Below are positions 51,616-60,138 of a stretch of 64,000 nucleotides of DNA, piece after piece. A program made the translations under genes and the position numbers. The stretch is from positions 1 through 64,000 of the forward strand of contig CADANQ010000003.1 of NCBI GenBank assembly GCA_902789365.1. The letters run 5' to 3'. The notes under the pieces are model-generated. The model was not told the DNA's origin and ran no database searches. It was given only the letters and a program-made list of their open reading frames with translations. The DNA comes from an uncultured Eubacteriales bacterium. Lineage in GTDB: Bacteria > Bacillota > Clostridia > Christensenellales > Aristaeellaceae. Within the stretch, counting starts at the first letter, position 1; every line of letters starts with the position of its first letter.

Positions 51616-53256
51616 ATGAAGACGAAACGGTTCATCGCGGCCGCGGCTGCGGGCTGGATGCTGCTTGGGAGCTCAGGGGCCGAGGGAGTCATGGATCTGA
51701 GCGAAAAGTATTACCTGAACGGGGCGGGAGAAGCGATTATCGACGACGTCGTTTTCCCCGATGAAGCCCTGCCGGATGACAACAACCGTGTTTTTTACGA
51801 GATATTCGTGGGTTCGTTTTCCGATTCCGACGGGGACGGGATCGGCGACCTGAGGGGAATCATCAACCGAATGGATTACCTGAACGACGGCGATCCCGCC
51901 TCGGGGCTGAGCCTGGGCGTCGAGGGTCTGTGGCTGACGCCGGTCTTCCAATCCCCGTCCTACCACAAATATGACGTGACGGATTATTATACCATTGATC
52001 CGGACTTCGGCACAATGGATGATTTGAGGGAACTGGTTTCGCTCTGTCATGAAAGGGGTGTCAAAGTCATCCTTGACCTGCCCATCAACCATACCGGCAC
52101 CGGGCACAGATGGTTCAGGTATTTTAAGTTCGCCCAGACGGTAAACGACGAAAAGCATGATTACTACGATTTTTACGTCTGGGCGCCCGACGGGGAAACG
52201 CCCGCGGGGCGGAGCTTCAGCCATCTGGCGGGAACGGGCGTCAGTTACGAATCCAATTTCGCATCCTCCATGCCGGAGCTGAATTTTGACAATGCTTATG
52301 TCCGCGGGGCTGTGCTGGACGTGGCGAAGTTCTATCTGGACCTGGGAGTGGACGGCTTCCGGTTCGACGCGGCAAAATACATATATTACGGGGACACCGA
52401 ATCGAGCGTCGCGTTCTGGCAATGGTACACGGACGAACTGCGCGCCATCCGCCCGGACGTTTATCTGGTGGCCGAGGTGTGGGACAGCGACGGCGTCACC
52501 GGGAAATACGCCGTATGCATGGACTGCTTTGACTTTACCGTTTCCCAGGCCGGCGGGCTGATCGCGGAAACCGCCAAGGCAGGGAATGTGGACAGATACT
52601 CCGCTTATGTCGAAAAATACATCGGCGGCATTTCCGCCGCGCGGGAAGGCGCGATGTATGTCCCGTTTGTTGCCAACCACGATACGGACCGTGCCTCGGG
52701 CTATCTGACCGCGGCCGGCGGTCAGATGAAGGCCGCGGCCAACCTGTACATCCTGGGGCCGGGTTCGCCCTTTATCTATTACGGCGAGGAGATCGGACTC
52801 AGGGGTTCCCGAGGAGGCGCAAATACCGACGCCAACCGGCGCCTGGCCATGCGGTGGGGGGACGGGGATACCGTGCGGGACCCGGTCGGGACCACCTACG
52901 ATCCCGCCAAACAGACCGAATCCACCGTCAAAAACCTGAAGGGCTACGGAGAGAGCCTGTACAGCTATTACAAGCGTCTGATCATGCTCAGGAAGGCCAA
53001 CCCCGAGATTGCCCGGGGGACCTATACCGCCGTTCTGATTCCCGAAAGCAAGCTTGGCGGCTATATCGCCGAATGGAACGGGAAAAAAGTGATGGTGATT
53101 CACAACACCACCCTCCGGACCATCGAACTTGATCTGACGGAGGTTGCCGGAGGCGAAGGCTTCACGACACTTCATGCGTTCATCGGCGTCGGTGAAGCGG
53201 CTCTTGACGGAAAGCTGCTCCGCATCGAGGGACAAACCAGCGTAATCCTGCGCTGA
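51616..53256 (+). CDS. Secreted alpha-amylase family (GH13) glycoside hydrolase
   Basis: 546 residues. Signal peptide MKTKRFIAAAAAGWMLLGSS. The (beta/alpha)8 catalytic domain shows all GH13 motifs: VILDLPINHTG (region I), GVDGFRFDAAKYI with nucleophile Asp251 (II), VAEVWDSD with acid/base Glu287 (III) and FVANHDTDR with Asp356 (IV). The opening YEIFVGSFSDSDGDGIGDLRGI is typical of oligo-1,6-glucosidase/maltodextrin-acting members. A C-terminal beta domain follows from ~460. No anchor or starch-binding module is seen. It probably feeds extracellular alpha-glucans to the cell. Single-gene unit with its own promoter. Confidence 0.93.
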   Translation: MKTKRFIAAAAAGWMLLGSSGAEGVMDLSEKYYLNGAGEAIIDDVVFPDEALPDDNNRVFYEIFVGSFSDSDGDGIGDLRGIINRMDYLNDGDPASGLSLGVEGLWLTPVFQSPSYHKYDVTDYYTIDPDFGTMDDLRELVSLCHERGVKVILDLPINHTGTGHRWFRYFKFAQTVNDEKHDYYDFYVWAPDGETPAGRSFSHLAGTGVSYESNFASSMPELNFDNAYVRGAVLDVAKFYLDLGVDGFRFDAAKYIYYGDTESSVAFWQWYTDELRAIRPDVYLVAEVWDSDGVTGKYAVCMDCFDFTVSQAGGLIAETAKAGNVDRYSAYVEKYIGGISAAREGAMYVPFVANHDTDRASGYLTAAGGQMKAAANLYILGPGSPFIYYGEEIGLRGSRGGANTDANRRLAMRWGDGDTVRDPVGTTYDPAKQTESTVKNLKGYGESLYSYYKRLIMLRKANPEIARGTYTAVLIPESKLGGYIAEWNGKKVMVIHNTTLRTIELDLTEVAGGEGFTTLHAFIGVGEAALDGKLLRIEGQTSVILR

Positions 53257-53292
53257 CAGGACAAGCACGGCGGATGGCGTAACATGGAGTGA

Positions 53293-53322
53293 TTGACAAA
53301 TCGCTTGTGAACATGGTAGAAT
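53293..53322 (+). promoter_or_regulatory. Promoter of the structured leader at 53.33 kb
   Basis: TTGACA (53293-53298), 18-base spacer, TAGAAT (53317-53322). Predicted transcription start is about 53329, just before the hairpin series. Confidence 0.65.
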
Positions 53323-53328
53323 CGCACA

Positions 53329-53449
53329 AGTCAGCACAAGCTGTCCGCCGTGCCTGCACAAGCAGGCCATCAGACCCCTTTGCTCCGGAAAACATCCGGC
53401 GCCGACAAGACGCCGCAGGTCATCACAAGATGACGGCCGGAGCTTTTTT
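53329..53449 (+). ncRNA. Structured leader or small RNA with three C-ACAA-G hairpins
   Basis: Between a good promoter and the gene at 53489, three perfect hairpins share the same loop: CAGC-ACAA-GCTG (53332-53343), GCCTGC-ACAA-GCAGGC (53352-53367) and GTCATC-ACAA-GATGAC (53419-53434). A fourth stem, CGGCG/CGCCG (53397-53415), has GACAAG in its loop. The last two are enclosed by the terminator stem. Different stems with an identical loop suggest selection on RNA structure. I know of no named riboswitch of this form. Confidence 0.55.
53382..53449 (+). terminator. Branched intrinsic terminator inside the leader
   Basis: GCTCCGG (53382-53388) pairs with CCGGAGC (53437-53443), followed directly by TTTTTT. 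The stem encloses two smaller hairpins. Its place 40 bases before a ribosome binding site implies transcription attenuation, or else the end of a ~120-base RNA. Confidence 0.72.
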
Positions 53450-53488
53450 GCGTGCAGGCGAAAACGACCGTTCACTTGGAGGCTGAAC

Positions 53489-54355
53489 ATGAACATGATG
53501 AAAAAAACCATGGCAATGATTCTTGCGCTGGGTTTGTGTCTGTCATTTGCCCTCGGAGAGGGAACCATCACCTTTACGGACGCTCACGGCAACGCGGTGG
53601 AACTGGACGCCTCGCTTAATGCCTATACGAACTGCGTTCTTCTCGGCGCCGATAACGCGGCCCGGGCCGGCGAAACCAACCTCGGCGATTTGTGGACCGA
53701 CGCGCTGCGCTGGTTCGCGGTGTCCGGGACCATCGCCGAGTACTTCGACGAGGACGACGTTGCCGCGGGAAATAACTTTGTGGACGCCGACGCGGAACAC
53801 ATCGTCGCCCTGTGGAACGGCGGAAACCTGCGCGCCGACATCCCGGCGGGCACATTCGGCGCGGAGGAACTGGCGCAGGTCCTGCCTTATCCCAACAAGG
53901 TCGCCGTGGTCTATATGACCGGCGCCCAGATGCTTGAAGCGCTGGAGGCCGCGTCCCAGGGCCTTCCCATGACAGAGGAATCCGAAGCGGCCTGCGCGTC
54001 TTTCATGCAGGTGTCCGGCATTGTCTATACCGTGGATACGTCGGTCCCTTATGACGCCGGGGAAGCTTACGGCGAACACTGGTTCCGGGCCGCGAGCCTG
54101 GGAAGGGTGACCATCGAGGAAGTGAACGGCCTGCCCTTCGATCCCGAAGCCGAATACGCGGTCATAACAAGCAACGCCAATTTCAACGGGATGGATTCTT
54201 CCTATATGTTCAGGGAAGCCCAGGAGGCGAACCCGAAGAGCACGGTGACCGCAGCCGTCGTCAGGGATGTTGTCTGGATGTATATCGGGAGCGAACTTGA
54301 CAGCGTAATCGGGGATGATTACGCCGGAAGCGAAGGACGGATCACGATCAGGTAA
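53489..54355 (+). CDS. Secreted 5'-nucleotidase C-terminal-domain protein, no phosphatase domain
   Basis: 288 residues with signal peptide (KKTMAMILALGLCLSFALG). The whole mature protein corresponds to the C-terminal substrate-binding domain of UshA-type 5'-nucleotidases: AGETNLGDLWTDALRW, ALWNGGNLRADIPAG, LPYPNKVAVVYMTGAQMLEALE and YAVITSNANFNGMDSSYMF. The N-terminal metallophosphatase domain is missing, so it should bind rather than cleave nucleotides or similar ligands. RBS GGAGG at 53478-53482. Expression probably depends on read-through of the terminator in its leader. Confidence 0.85.
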   Translation: MNMMKKTMAMILALGLCLSFALGEGTITFTDAHGNAVELDASLNAYTNCVLLGADNAARAGETNLGDLWTDALRWFAVSGTIAEYFDEDDVAAGNNFVDADAEHIVALWNGGNLRADIPAGTFGAEELAQVLPYPNKVAVVYMTGAQMLEALEAASQGLPMTEESEAACASFMQVSGIVYTVDTSVPYDAGEAYGEHWFRAASLGRVTIEEVNGLPFDPEAEYAVITSNANFNGMDSSYMFREAQEANPKSTVTAAVVRDVVWMYIGSELDSVIGDDYAGSEGRITIR

Positions 54356-54372
54356 TCGTTCCGGGCGGACGG

Positions 54373-54397
54373 GGCGGCCTCGGGAAACCGGGCCGCC
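54373..54397 (+). promoter_or_regulatory. GC hairpin with GAAA loop after the nucleotidase-domain gene
   Basis: GGCGGCC-T-CGG (54373-54383), GAAA, CCG-GGCCGCC (54388-54397). There is no U-tract (TCATATATC follows), so at most a weak terminator or mRNA end protector. Confidence 0.5.
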
Positions 54398-54431
54398 TCA
54401 TATATCATGGGATATGCCGGGGGAATCAGGC

Positions 54432-55382
54432 ATGAGACGCACGATGGAAAAGGTTCTGGACGAGGTTGAAAAAGCGATATCCGGCAAGCGGGAGACGGTC
54501 GAAAAGATCCTGCTGGCTTTTCTTGCCCGCGGGCATGTTCTCCTGGACGATGTGCCCGGAGTCGGAAAAACAACGATGGCCGGAGCCATGAGCCGGGCCG
54601 TGGGGCTTTCTTTTCGCAGGGTCCAGTTTACCCCGGACGTGATGCCGTCGGACCTGACGGGTTTCAGTATGTATGACCGCGGTTCCGGCGGTTTTGTGTA
54701 CCGCCCCGGCGCGCTGTGCGGCGTGAACATCGTGATGGGGGACGAGATCAACCGCGCCTCCAGCAAGACCCAGTCCGCCCTTCTTGAGGCGATGGAGGAA
54801 AAACAGGTGACGGTGGACGGGATTACGTATCCGCTTGAAAAGCCGTTCCTGGTAATCGCAACTCAGAACAGCGTGGGGGCCGCCGGCACCCAGGCACTGC
54901 CCTACGCGCAGATGGACCGTTTTCTGGTGCGGCTGTCTCTTGGTTATCCCGATTACACCGCCCAGATGGCGATGCTGAGGGAAAGGCAGGATCGGGAACC
55001 GATGGAAGAGGTTCACGGCGTCCTGTCAGGGGACGAAGTGGCGCAGATGCAGAAAGAGGTAAGCGCGGTCACGTCTTCGGACGCGGTGCTGGATTACATC
55101 ACCAGGCTTACCATGGCTTCAAGAGAGCATGAGGCCGTGTCGGTGGGCGTCAGCCCCAGAGGCGCGCTGTTCCTGGACCGGGCGGCGAAGGCCAGAGCCT
55201 GGGCAGATGACCGGGATTATACGGTCGGGGCGGACGTAAGGAATGTCTTCAGGGATGTTTGCGCCCACCGCATTCTTGTAAAAGAAGGAAGCGGAGAAAC
55301 GGCGGAGAGCGTATGTGAGGATCTTCTGAAATCGACGCAGTCGCCGGACCGGCGCTCTTTTCCCGGACGGTGGAAAGCATGA
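54432..55382 (+). CDS. MoxR family AAA ATPase
   Basis: 316 residues from ATG 54432 (GGGGGAA upstream; ATG 54414 possible). Walker A LLDDVPGVGKTTMA; the MoxR segment FRRVQFTPDVMPSDLTGFSMYD; Walker B-like VNIVMGDEINRASSKTQSALLEAMEEKQVTVDG; sensor region IATQNSVGAAGTQALPYAQMDRF. MoxR ATPases act as chaperones for VWA or DUF58 partners, often with transglutaminase-like proteins. The downstream gene overlaps by four bases and carries the DUF58 entry motif. Confidence 0.92.
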   Translation: MRRTMEKVLDEVEKAISGKRETVEKILLAFLARGHVLLDDVPGVGKTTMAGAMSRAVGLSFRRVQFTPDVMPSDLTGFSMYDRGSGGFVYRPGALCGVNIVMGDEINRASSKTQSALLEAMEEKQVTVDGITYPLEKPFLVIATQNSVGAAGTQALPYAQMDRFLVRLSLGYPDYTAQMAMLRERQDREPMEEVHGVLSGDEVAQMQKEVSAVTSSDAVLDYITRLTMASREHEAVSVGVSPRGALFLDRAAKARAWADDRDYTVGADVRNVFRDVCAHRILVKEGSGETAESVCEDLLKSTQSPDRRSFPGRWKA

Positions 55383-56890
55383 TAAAACGCCTCATCGGAT
55401 ATTTCGCCTGGCTTTTTGCAGCTGTATGCCTGTATTTTTTTGAAAACAATCCGGGCACGCGCATTGTCCTGTGCCTGACGGTGGGTTTTGCGCTGATCCC
55501 CGGCTTTCGGCGCGCGGTTCTGCGCCGGCCGGGCAGGGAAGAAACGATCGTGAAAAAGGAAAAGGATCCCTTATCTTCCGGGCCCGTTCTTGCGGAGGAA
55601 GGGGATCCCGGCGCCGGTGTGCGCCAGTACGCACCGGGCGATCCGGTCGGACGTATTCACTGGAAGCTGTCAGCCCGGTATGATCAAATCCTGACGCGGA
55701 CGGAGGATACGGAACCGGCGGACGGGGAAAAGGAAAAAGAAAAACCGGCTTCCGTCAATCCATCGGGCAGGAGACGGACGGCCCTTTTGCTGTCGGTCCT
55801 GTGGCCTTTGGCCGCGCTGGGCTGCCTTTTGCTTGTTCCCTGGCTTCGCCAAAGCGCCGGCGCTTTGTGCAACCGGCTGTTCGAGGAAAGCGAGAGGGTG
55901 AACGCATACCTTTATCCGCGTTTTCCCGTTCCGGAGGGACAGGGAATCCTTCCGGCGGCAGTCTGTCTTTGTCTTGCCTTTGCCGGGCCTGCCTCCGTCG
56001 TGATTTTGACGCGCAGCAGGACGGCGGCCCTGTGCTTTATGATTGCTGCGGCCGCTTTTCAGGTGTATTTCGGTTTGAGCCTGCCTTCGCCGATTAACGT
56101 CGCCCTTTTTCTGATCTTTGCGCTGTGGTGCACGGGCGACAGGGAGGCGATCGGGAAAAACGCGCGTATCCTGGTCCTTGCGGTTCTTTCCGCCGTTCTT
56201 GTCACCGTCCTCTTTTTTCCGGGGGTGAACGCGGCCACGGAAGCGGCGTCTGAGAAGGCAAGGGATCTGCTGGCGGATTTCGCCGGGACGGACGCGGGCG
56301 CGGCCGACGAATTGCCCGGATCGGTTACGGAGACGCGGCATACCCATATCCTTTCCCCCGCGGAAGGCGAAGGAGAGGCAAGGACAGAAAAGGTATACCG
56401 TCCCGTCTCCGTCGGGGAGGAGCAGATCTCCGGGCCCGACCGGACCGACTGGGTCAGGGCGATCCTTTTGATCCTTTTGGTCATTGCGCTGCTCATCCTG
56501 CCCTTCCTGCCGTTTGCCGCGCTGAACAGGCGCAGAAAAAAAGTGCGGGAGACCGAGGCGCTGTTTGAATCCGGCGATACGGCCGAGGCCATATGCCTGA
56601 TCTTCGGCAGGGTAATCGCATGGCTGGACGCGATGGACTGCGGGCAGGGCAACCTTCCCTGCCGGGACTGGGCCGAAGGTCTGGCCCGGACCGTTTCGCC
56701 GGGTTACGCCCTTCGTTTTGCGCGGTGCGCCGCGGCATTCGAGGAAGCGGCTTACGGCACCCGCGCCCCGGAGGAAGAAAAAAGACGGGAATCGCTCAGC
56801 CTTCTGGAGGAGACCGGGAATGTCATGCTTCAACGGGCGAAGGGCTTCCGGCGGCTCAAACTGAGGTATATCGATTGCTTATGGGTATGA
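55379..56890 (+). CDS. Membrane protein with a DUF58 signature and a DUF4129-like tail
   Basis: 503 residues from ATG 55379. Two short N-terminal membrane segments, then VRQYAPGDPVGRIHWKLSARYDQIL, the entry motif of DUF58 proteins. The rest of the DUF58/VWA-like body is absent; instead the chain continues with a charged linker, a block of six or so hydrophobic segments (~125-300), another TM near 370, and a cytosolic C-terminus (SGDTAEAICLIFGRVIAWLDAM ... AFEEAAYGTRAPEEEKR) like DUF4129. It appears to merge parts normally on separate proteins of MoxR operons. Function unknown. Confidence 0.75.
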   Translation: MIKRLIGYFAWLFAAVCLYFFENNPGTRIVLCLTVGFALIPGFRRAVLRRPGREETIVKKEKDPLSSGPVLAEEGDPGAGVRQYAPGDPVGRIHWKLSARYDQILTRTEDTEPADGEKEKEKPASVNPSGRRRTALLLSVLWPLAALGCLLLVPWLRQSAGALCNRLFEESERVNAYLYPRFPVPEGQGILPAAVCLCLAFAGPASVVILTRSRTAALCFMIAAAAFQVYFGLSLPSPINVALFLIFALWCTGDREAIGKNARILVLAVLSAVLVTVLFFPGVNAATEAASEKARDLLADFAGTDAGAADELPGSVTETRHTHILSPAEGEGEARTEKVYRPVSVGEEQISGPDRTDWVRAILLILLVIALLILPFLPFAALNRRRKKVRETEALFESGDTAEAICLIFGRVIAWLDAMDCGQGNLPCRDWAEGLARTVSPGYALRFARCAAAFEEAAYGTRAPEEEKRRESLSLLEETGNVMLQRAKGFRRLKLRYIDCLWV

Positions 56891-57882
56891 TCAAACCGCG
56901 GTATCGAAAAGCTCTCCTGCTCTTGCTTATGCTTCTGACGCTGACCGGATGCCGGGAGCGGACGGGAGGCATGCGCTCACCGTCGGGTACTGTTTCCCGA
57001 AGCATCTCGGGACCGGCGGCGGACGCGGGCGCCTCCGCGGCGGAGGAAGGGCCCGGAGGAAAAGAAATCGACGAGATGGGGGAAAGAACGCAGGAAAATC
57101 CCGAATCGTCAAGAAAAGAATATGATGAGAACGCCCCCGCTGAGATCACGGCGGGCGCTGACAGGCTTGTCCATACCTCCGGAGAAGGAACGGGCATGCC
57201 TTTGGACGCAACCGACGCGGAGGAACGGGTGTCCCGGCTGGACGGGAGCGCGTCAGAGACGGCGACGGAGACCGTGACCGATCCCGACGCGGAGAAACTG
57301 GGGGTATCCGAGGATGCGGAAGAGGCGGACTCCGCGCTGAAGTACTATACGGCGCTTCTTGAGGACAGGCTCGGTATACTGTTTGAATGCAAGCGGGTCT
57401 ATGTGTACTGGGAAACGCCTTCGGACTGGGTGACGGTGCACAGGTCATCCCCCGAACATGCCCTGATCCTGGGAGCCGGAGCATACGACGTATCGGCCAG
57501 GCTGCTGGAGGAAAACCTGCTCGTGGACGACGGCTGGGTCGTGCGGAAGGATCCCGGCGTCATTGTGAAGGTCGTCGAAGGCGGCGTTCTCGGCGCGGGC
57601 GTGACCGATACCTCCGGGGCGGAAGCGGTTTTCGGGGAAATGGTTTCAAGAAACGGCTGGGAAAACATCCCCGCCGTAAAAAGCAGGAGGGTGCTGATCC
57701 TCTCGTCGCAGCTCCTTGAAGCGCCGCACCTGACGGTCGCCGCGGAACTGATCCTGGCAAAATGCGCCTATCCCGAACTGTTTGCCGACGCGGACCCGGA
57801 CGAGGCAATCGCCCTGCTGTGCGCGGAGGCCGCGGGAAACGCGCCTGAGGGGATATATTATTATATGACGGAGGGCAGATGA
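56881..57882 (+). CDS. Lipoprotein with a BtuF/FepB-like C-terminal lobe
   Basis: 333 residues. Starts at ATG 56881 (or 56887), inside the previous gene's end. Signal peptide with lipobox LLLLLMLLTLTGC. The first ~130 mature residues are acidic, low complexity and probably disordered. The last ~150 contain LLEENLLVDDGWVV, GWENIPAVKSRRVLILS and LILAKCAYPELFADADP, the pattern of the C-terminal lobe of class III (siderophore/B12) binding proteins; the N-terminal lobe is not evident. It is third in the MoxR unit, so a sensor or surface-ligand role fits better than import; no matching permease is nearby. Confidence 0.72.
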   Translation: MGMIKPRYRKALLLLLMLLTLTGCRERTGGMRSPSGTVSRSISGPAADAGASAAEEGPGGKEIDEMGERTQENPESSRKEYDENAPAEITAGADRLVHTSGEGTGMPLDATDAEERVSRLDGSASETATETVTDPDAEKLGVSEDAEEADSALKYYTALLEDRLGILFECKRVYVYWETPSDWVTVHRSSPEHALILGAGAYDVSARLLEENLLVDDGWVVRKDPGVIVKVVEGGVLGAGVTDTSGAEAVFGEMVSRNGWENIPAVKSRRVLILSSQLLEAPHLTVAAELILAKCAYPELFADADPDEAIALLCAEAAGNAPEGIYYYMTEGR

Positions 57883-58314
57883 ATGAAGATTCTTGTGATC
57901 GACGGGCAGGGCGGGCGCCTGGGCCGCAAACTGACCGAAAGCATCCGAAAGTCCTGTCCCGCCGCCTTCATTACGGCGGTGGGAACAAACAGCATCGCCA
58001 CGTCCGCGATGATGAACTCCGACTGCGCCGATCGCCTGGCCACCGGTGAAAACGCGGTGATTGTTGCCTGCCGCACGGCCGATATCATCGTGGGCCCCCT
58101 GGGAATCGCCACCGCAGACGCCCTGATGGGCGAGATTTCGCCCGCCATGGCAAACGCCGTATCATCCAGTCCGGCGTACCGGGTGCTGATTCCGATGAAT
58201 CTGTGCTCTACTTATGTGGCGGGCGTGTCCGGGAATTCAGCCACCATCCTGGAGGACGCCATAAAGCACATACGGACGATCTGCGAAAAGGAAGACCATG
58301 ACCGGAAAGAATAA
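57883..58314 (+). CDS. DUF3842 family protein
   Basis: 143 residues, no signal peptide. MKILVIDGQGGRLGRKL opens a Rossmann-like fold, followed by ITAVGTNSIATSAMM, CRTADIIVGPLGIATADALMGEISPAMANAV and PMNLCSTYVAG, the features of DUF3842. Biochemical role unknown. It starts one base after the lipoprotein stop and overlaps the transporter gene by 17 bases; this, with larC downstream, hints at cofactor or nickel metabolism. Confidence 0.85.
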   Translation: MKILVIDGQGGRLGRKLTESIRKSCPAAFITAVGTNSIATSAMMNSDCADRLATGENAVIVACRTADIIVGPLGIATADALMGEISPAMANAVSSSPAYRVLIPMNLCSTYVAGVSGNSATILEDAIKHIRTICEKEDHDRKE

Positions 58315-58873
58315 AAAACAGAAACATACGGATACCCTGCGCCTGACGTATTCGGCGCTTTATCTTGCCATCGCCATGGTGCTGCCCCTGATCACGGGAC
58401 AGATTCCGGAAATCGGGAAGGCGCTTTGTCCGATGCATATCCCGGTTCTTCTGTGCGGCTTTGTCTGCGGCTGGCCATGGGGCCTGGCGGTGGGCCTGAT
58501 CGCGCCTGTCATGCGATCGGTGATTTTCGGCATGCCAGCGATGGTGCCCGGGGCGGCAGCCATGTCCTTTGAGCTTGCGGTTTACGGCGCCGCCGCGGGG
58601 TGGCTTCATTCAAGGCTTCCGGATAACCCCGGCCTGATCTGGGCGGAGCTTCTGACGGCGATGATTCTGGGGCGCGTCGTCTGGGGTGCCGCGAGGCTGG
58701 TAATCGCGGGGGTGACGGGGAACGCCTTTACCTGGACGCTTTTCATTTCCGGGGCTGTCACGACGGCCGTTCCCGGCATCATCCTGCATTTGGTCCTGAT
58801 CCCGATTCTGGTCATCGCGATGGAAAAGGCGGGGCTTTCGCTCAACCGCGGAAAACGGAAAAAAATTGCTTGA
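58298..58873 (+). CDS. ECF transporter S component
   Basis: 191 residues with five to six membrane helices. The N-terminus TLRLTYSALYLAIAMVLPLITG and CPMHIPVLLCGFVCGWPWGLAVGLIAPVM match S components of energy-coupling-factor importers, which bind a vitamin or metal and borrow the shared EcfAAT module encoded elsewhere. The ligand cannot be read from sequence; genes around it (DUF3842, larC) suggest a nickel-pincer precursor or nickel, but that is inference. Confidence 0.85.
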   Translation: MTGKNKKQKHTDTLRLTYSALYLAIAMVLPLITGQIPEIGKALCPMHIPVLLCGFVCGWPWGLAVGLIAPVMRSVIFGMPAMVPGAAAMSFELAVYGAAAGWLHSRLPDNPGLIWAELLTAMILGRVVWGAARLVIAGVTGNAFTWTLFISGAVTTAVPGIILHLVLIPILVIAMEKAGLSLNRGKRKKIA

Positions 58874-58911
58874 TCTGTTTATTTGCGCAGAGGAATGGGA
58901 GGAGAGGAAAA

Positions 58912-60138
58912 ATGAAAACGCTGTACCTGGAATGTGCGATGGGCGCGGCGGGCGATATGCTGATGGCGGCGCTTTCGGAACTGTCGGAGGACAGAAACGC
59001 GTTTCTTGAAAAAATGAATTCCCTGGGCCTGCCGGGCGTCAGGGTGGAGGCGGAAACCGCGGTCAAATGCGGTGTGACAGGGACCCATATGAAGGTGACC
59101 GTGGACGGCGCGGAGGAAGAATCCGAAGACGTTCACGACCACGATCATCATCATGATCACGACCACGGTCATCACCATGAACACGATCACGGTCATCACC
59201 ATCACGCTTCCCCGGCGGATATCGACAGGATCATTGACGGCCTGGACGTATCCGACCGGGTCAAAAGCGACGCGAAGGACGTATACGCGCTGATTGCCGA
59301 CGCCGAAAGCCGGGTGCACGGGCATCCGGTCAGCGAGATTCATTACCATGAGGTCGGAACCATGGACGCGGTGGCGGACGTAGTCGGCGTGTGTCTGCTG
59401 ATGGAGGAGATTCGCGCGGACCGCGTCGTCGCCTCGCCGATACATGTGGGAAGCGGGCATGTGAAGTGCATGCACGGCATTCTCCCGGTACCCGCGCCTG
59501 CCACGGCGCTGATCCTGACCGGTGTTCCGACCTACGGCGGACAGGTGAAGGGCGAGCTTTGCACGCCCACCGGCGCGGCGCTCCTGAAGCATTTCGTTTC
59601 CGAATTCGGCGACCGTCCCGTCATGGCCGCGAAGGCAGTGGGCTACGGAATGGGGAAAAAGGATTTTGAACGGGCCAATTGCCTGAGGGCTTTCCTTGGG
59701 GAGAGCGAAGGAAAGCGGGAAAGGATCACCCGCCTTGAATGCAACCTGGATGACATGACCGGGGAAGAAATCGGCTTTGCCATGGAGCGCCTCTTCAGCG
59801 CAGGGGCCAGGGACGTGTACACCCGGGCCATCGGCATGAAAAAAGGACGGCCCGGGACGGAGCTGAACGTGATCTGCCTTCCCGATGACGCCGATGCCCT
59901 GGCCGGACTGATGATGAAGTATACCACCACCCTGGGCATCCGCCGCCAGGATATGAGCCGCTATGTACTGGACAGAAAGATCGAAACGGTATCCACGCCC
60001 TGGGGCCCCGTGCGGATCAAAACAGCGGAGGGCATGGGGGTAAAAAAACGGAAAGCGGAATATGACGATCTGGCGGAGCTTGCGCGTCGGACGGGCCTGT
60101 CCCTCGAAGATATCCGAAGGGAACTGGAAATAGAATGA
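58912..60138 (+). CDS. larC: Nickel-pincer cofactor biosynthesis protein LarC
   Basis: 408 residues from ATG 58912 (GGGAGGAGAGG upstream). It inserts nickel (CTP-dependent cyclometallation) in the last step of the lactate racemase cofactor pathway. N-terminus MKTLYLECAMGAAGDMLMAA; a His/Asp-rich nickel-binding stretch at ~75-97 (HDHDHHHDHDHGHHHEHDHG); HYHEVGTMDAVADVVGVC; THGG-equivalent SPIHVGSGHVKCMHGILPVPAPAT; and the CTP-binding C-terminal part ECNLDDMTGEEIGFAME. It is one continuous frame, whereas in Lactobacillus LarC needs a frameshift. larB and larE are not in view. Confidence 0.93.
   Translation: MKTLYLECAMGAAGDMLMAALSELSEDRNAFLEKMNSLGLPGVRVEAETAVKCGVTGTHMKVTVDGAEEESEDVHDHDHHHDHDHGHHHEHDHGHHHHASPADIDRIIDGLDVSDRVKSDAKDVYALIADAESRVHGHPVSEIHYHEVGTMDAVADVVGVCLLMEEIRADRVVASPIHVGSGHVKCMHGILPVPAPATALILTGVPTYGGQVKGELCTPTGAALLKHFVSEFGDRPVMAAKAVGYGMGKKDFERANCLRAFLGESEGKRERITRLECNLDDMTGEEIGFAMERLFSAGARDVYTRAIGMKKGRPGTELNVICLPDDADALAGLMMKYTTTLGIRRQDMSRYVLDRKIETVSTPWGPVRIKTAEGMGVKKRKAEYDDLAELARRTGLSLEDIRRELEIE

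Noticed and set aside
53329..53449. Guanidine-II (mini-ykkC) riboswitch
   Set aside because: That class has two hairpins with ACGR loops; here the loops read ACAA and there are three or four stems, and the downstream gene is not a guanidine exporter.
58912..60138. Programmed frameshift in larC
   Set aside because: The gene reads through as one frame including the His-rich region and the CTP-binding part, so none is needed.
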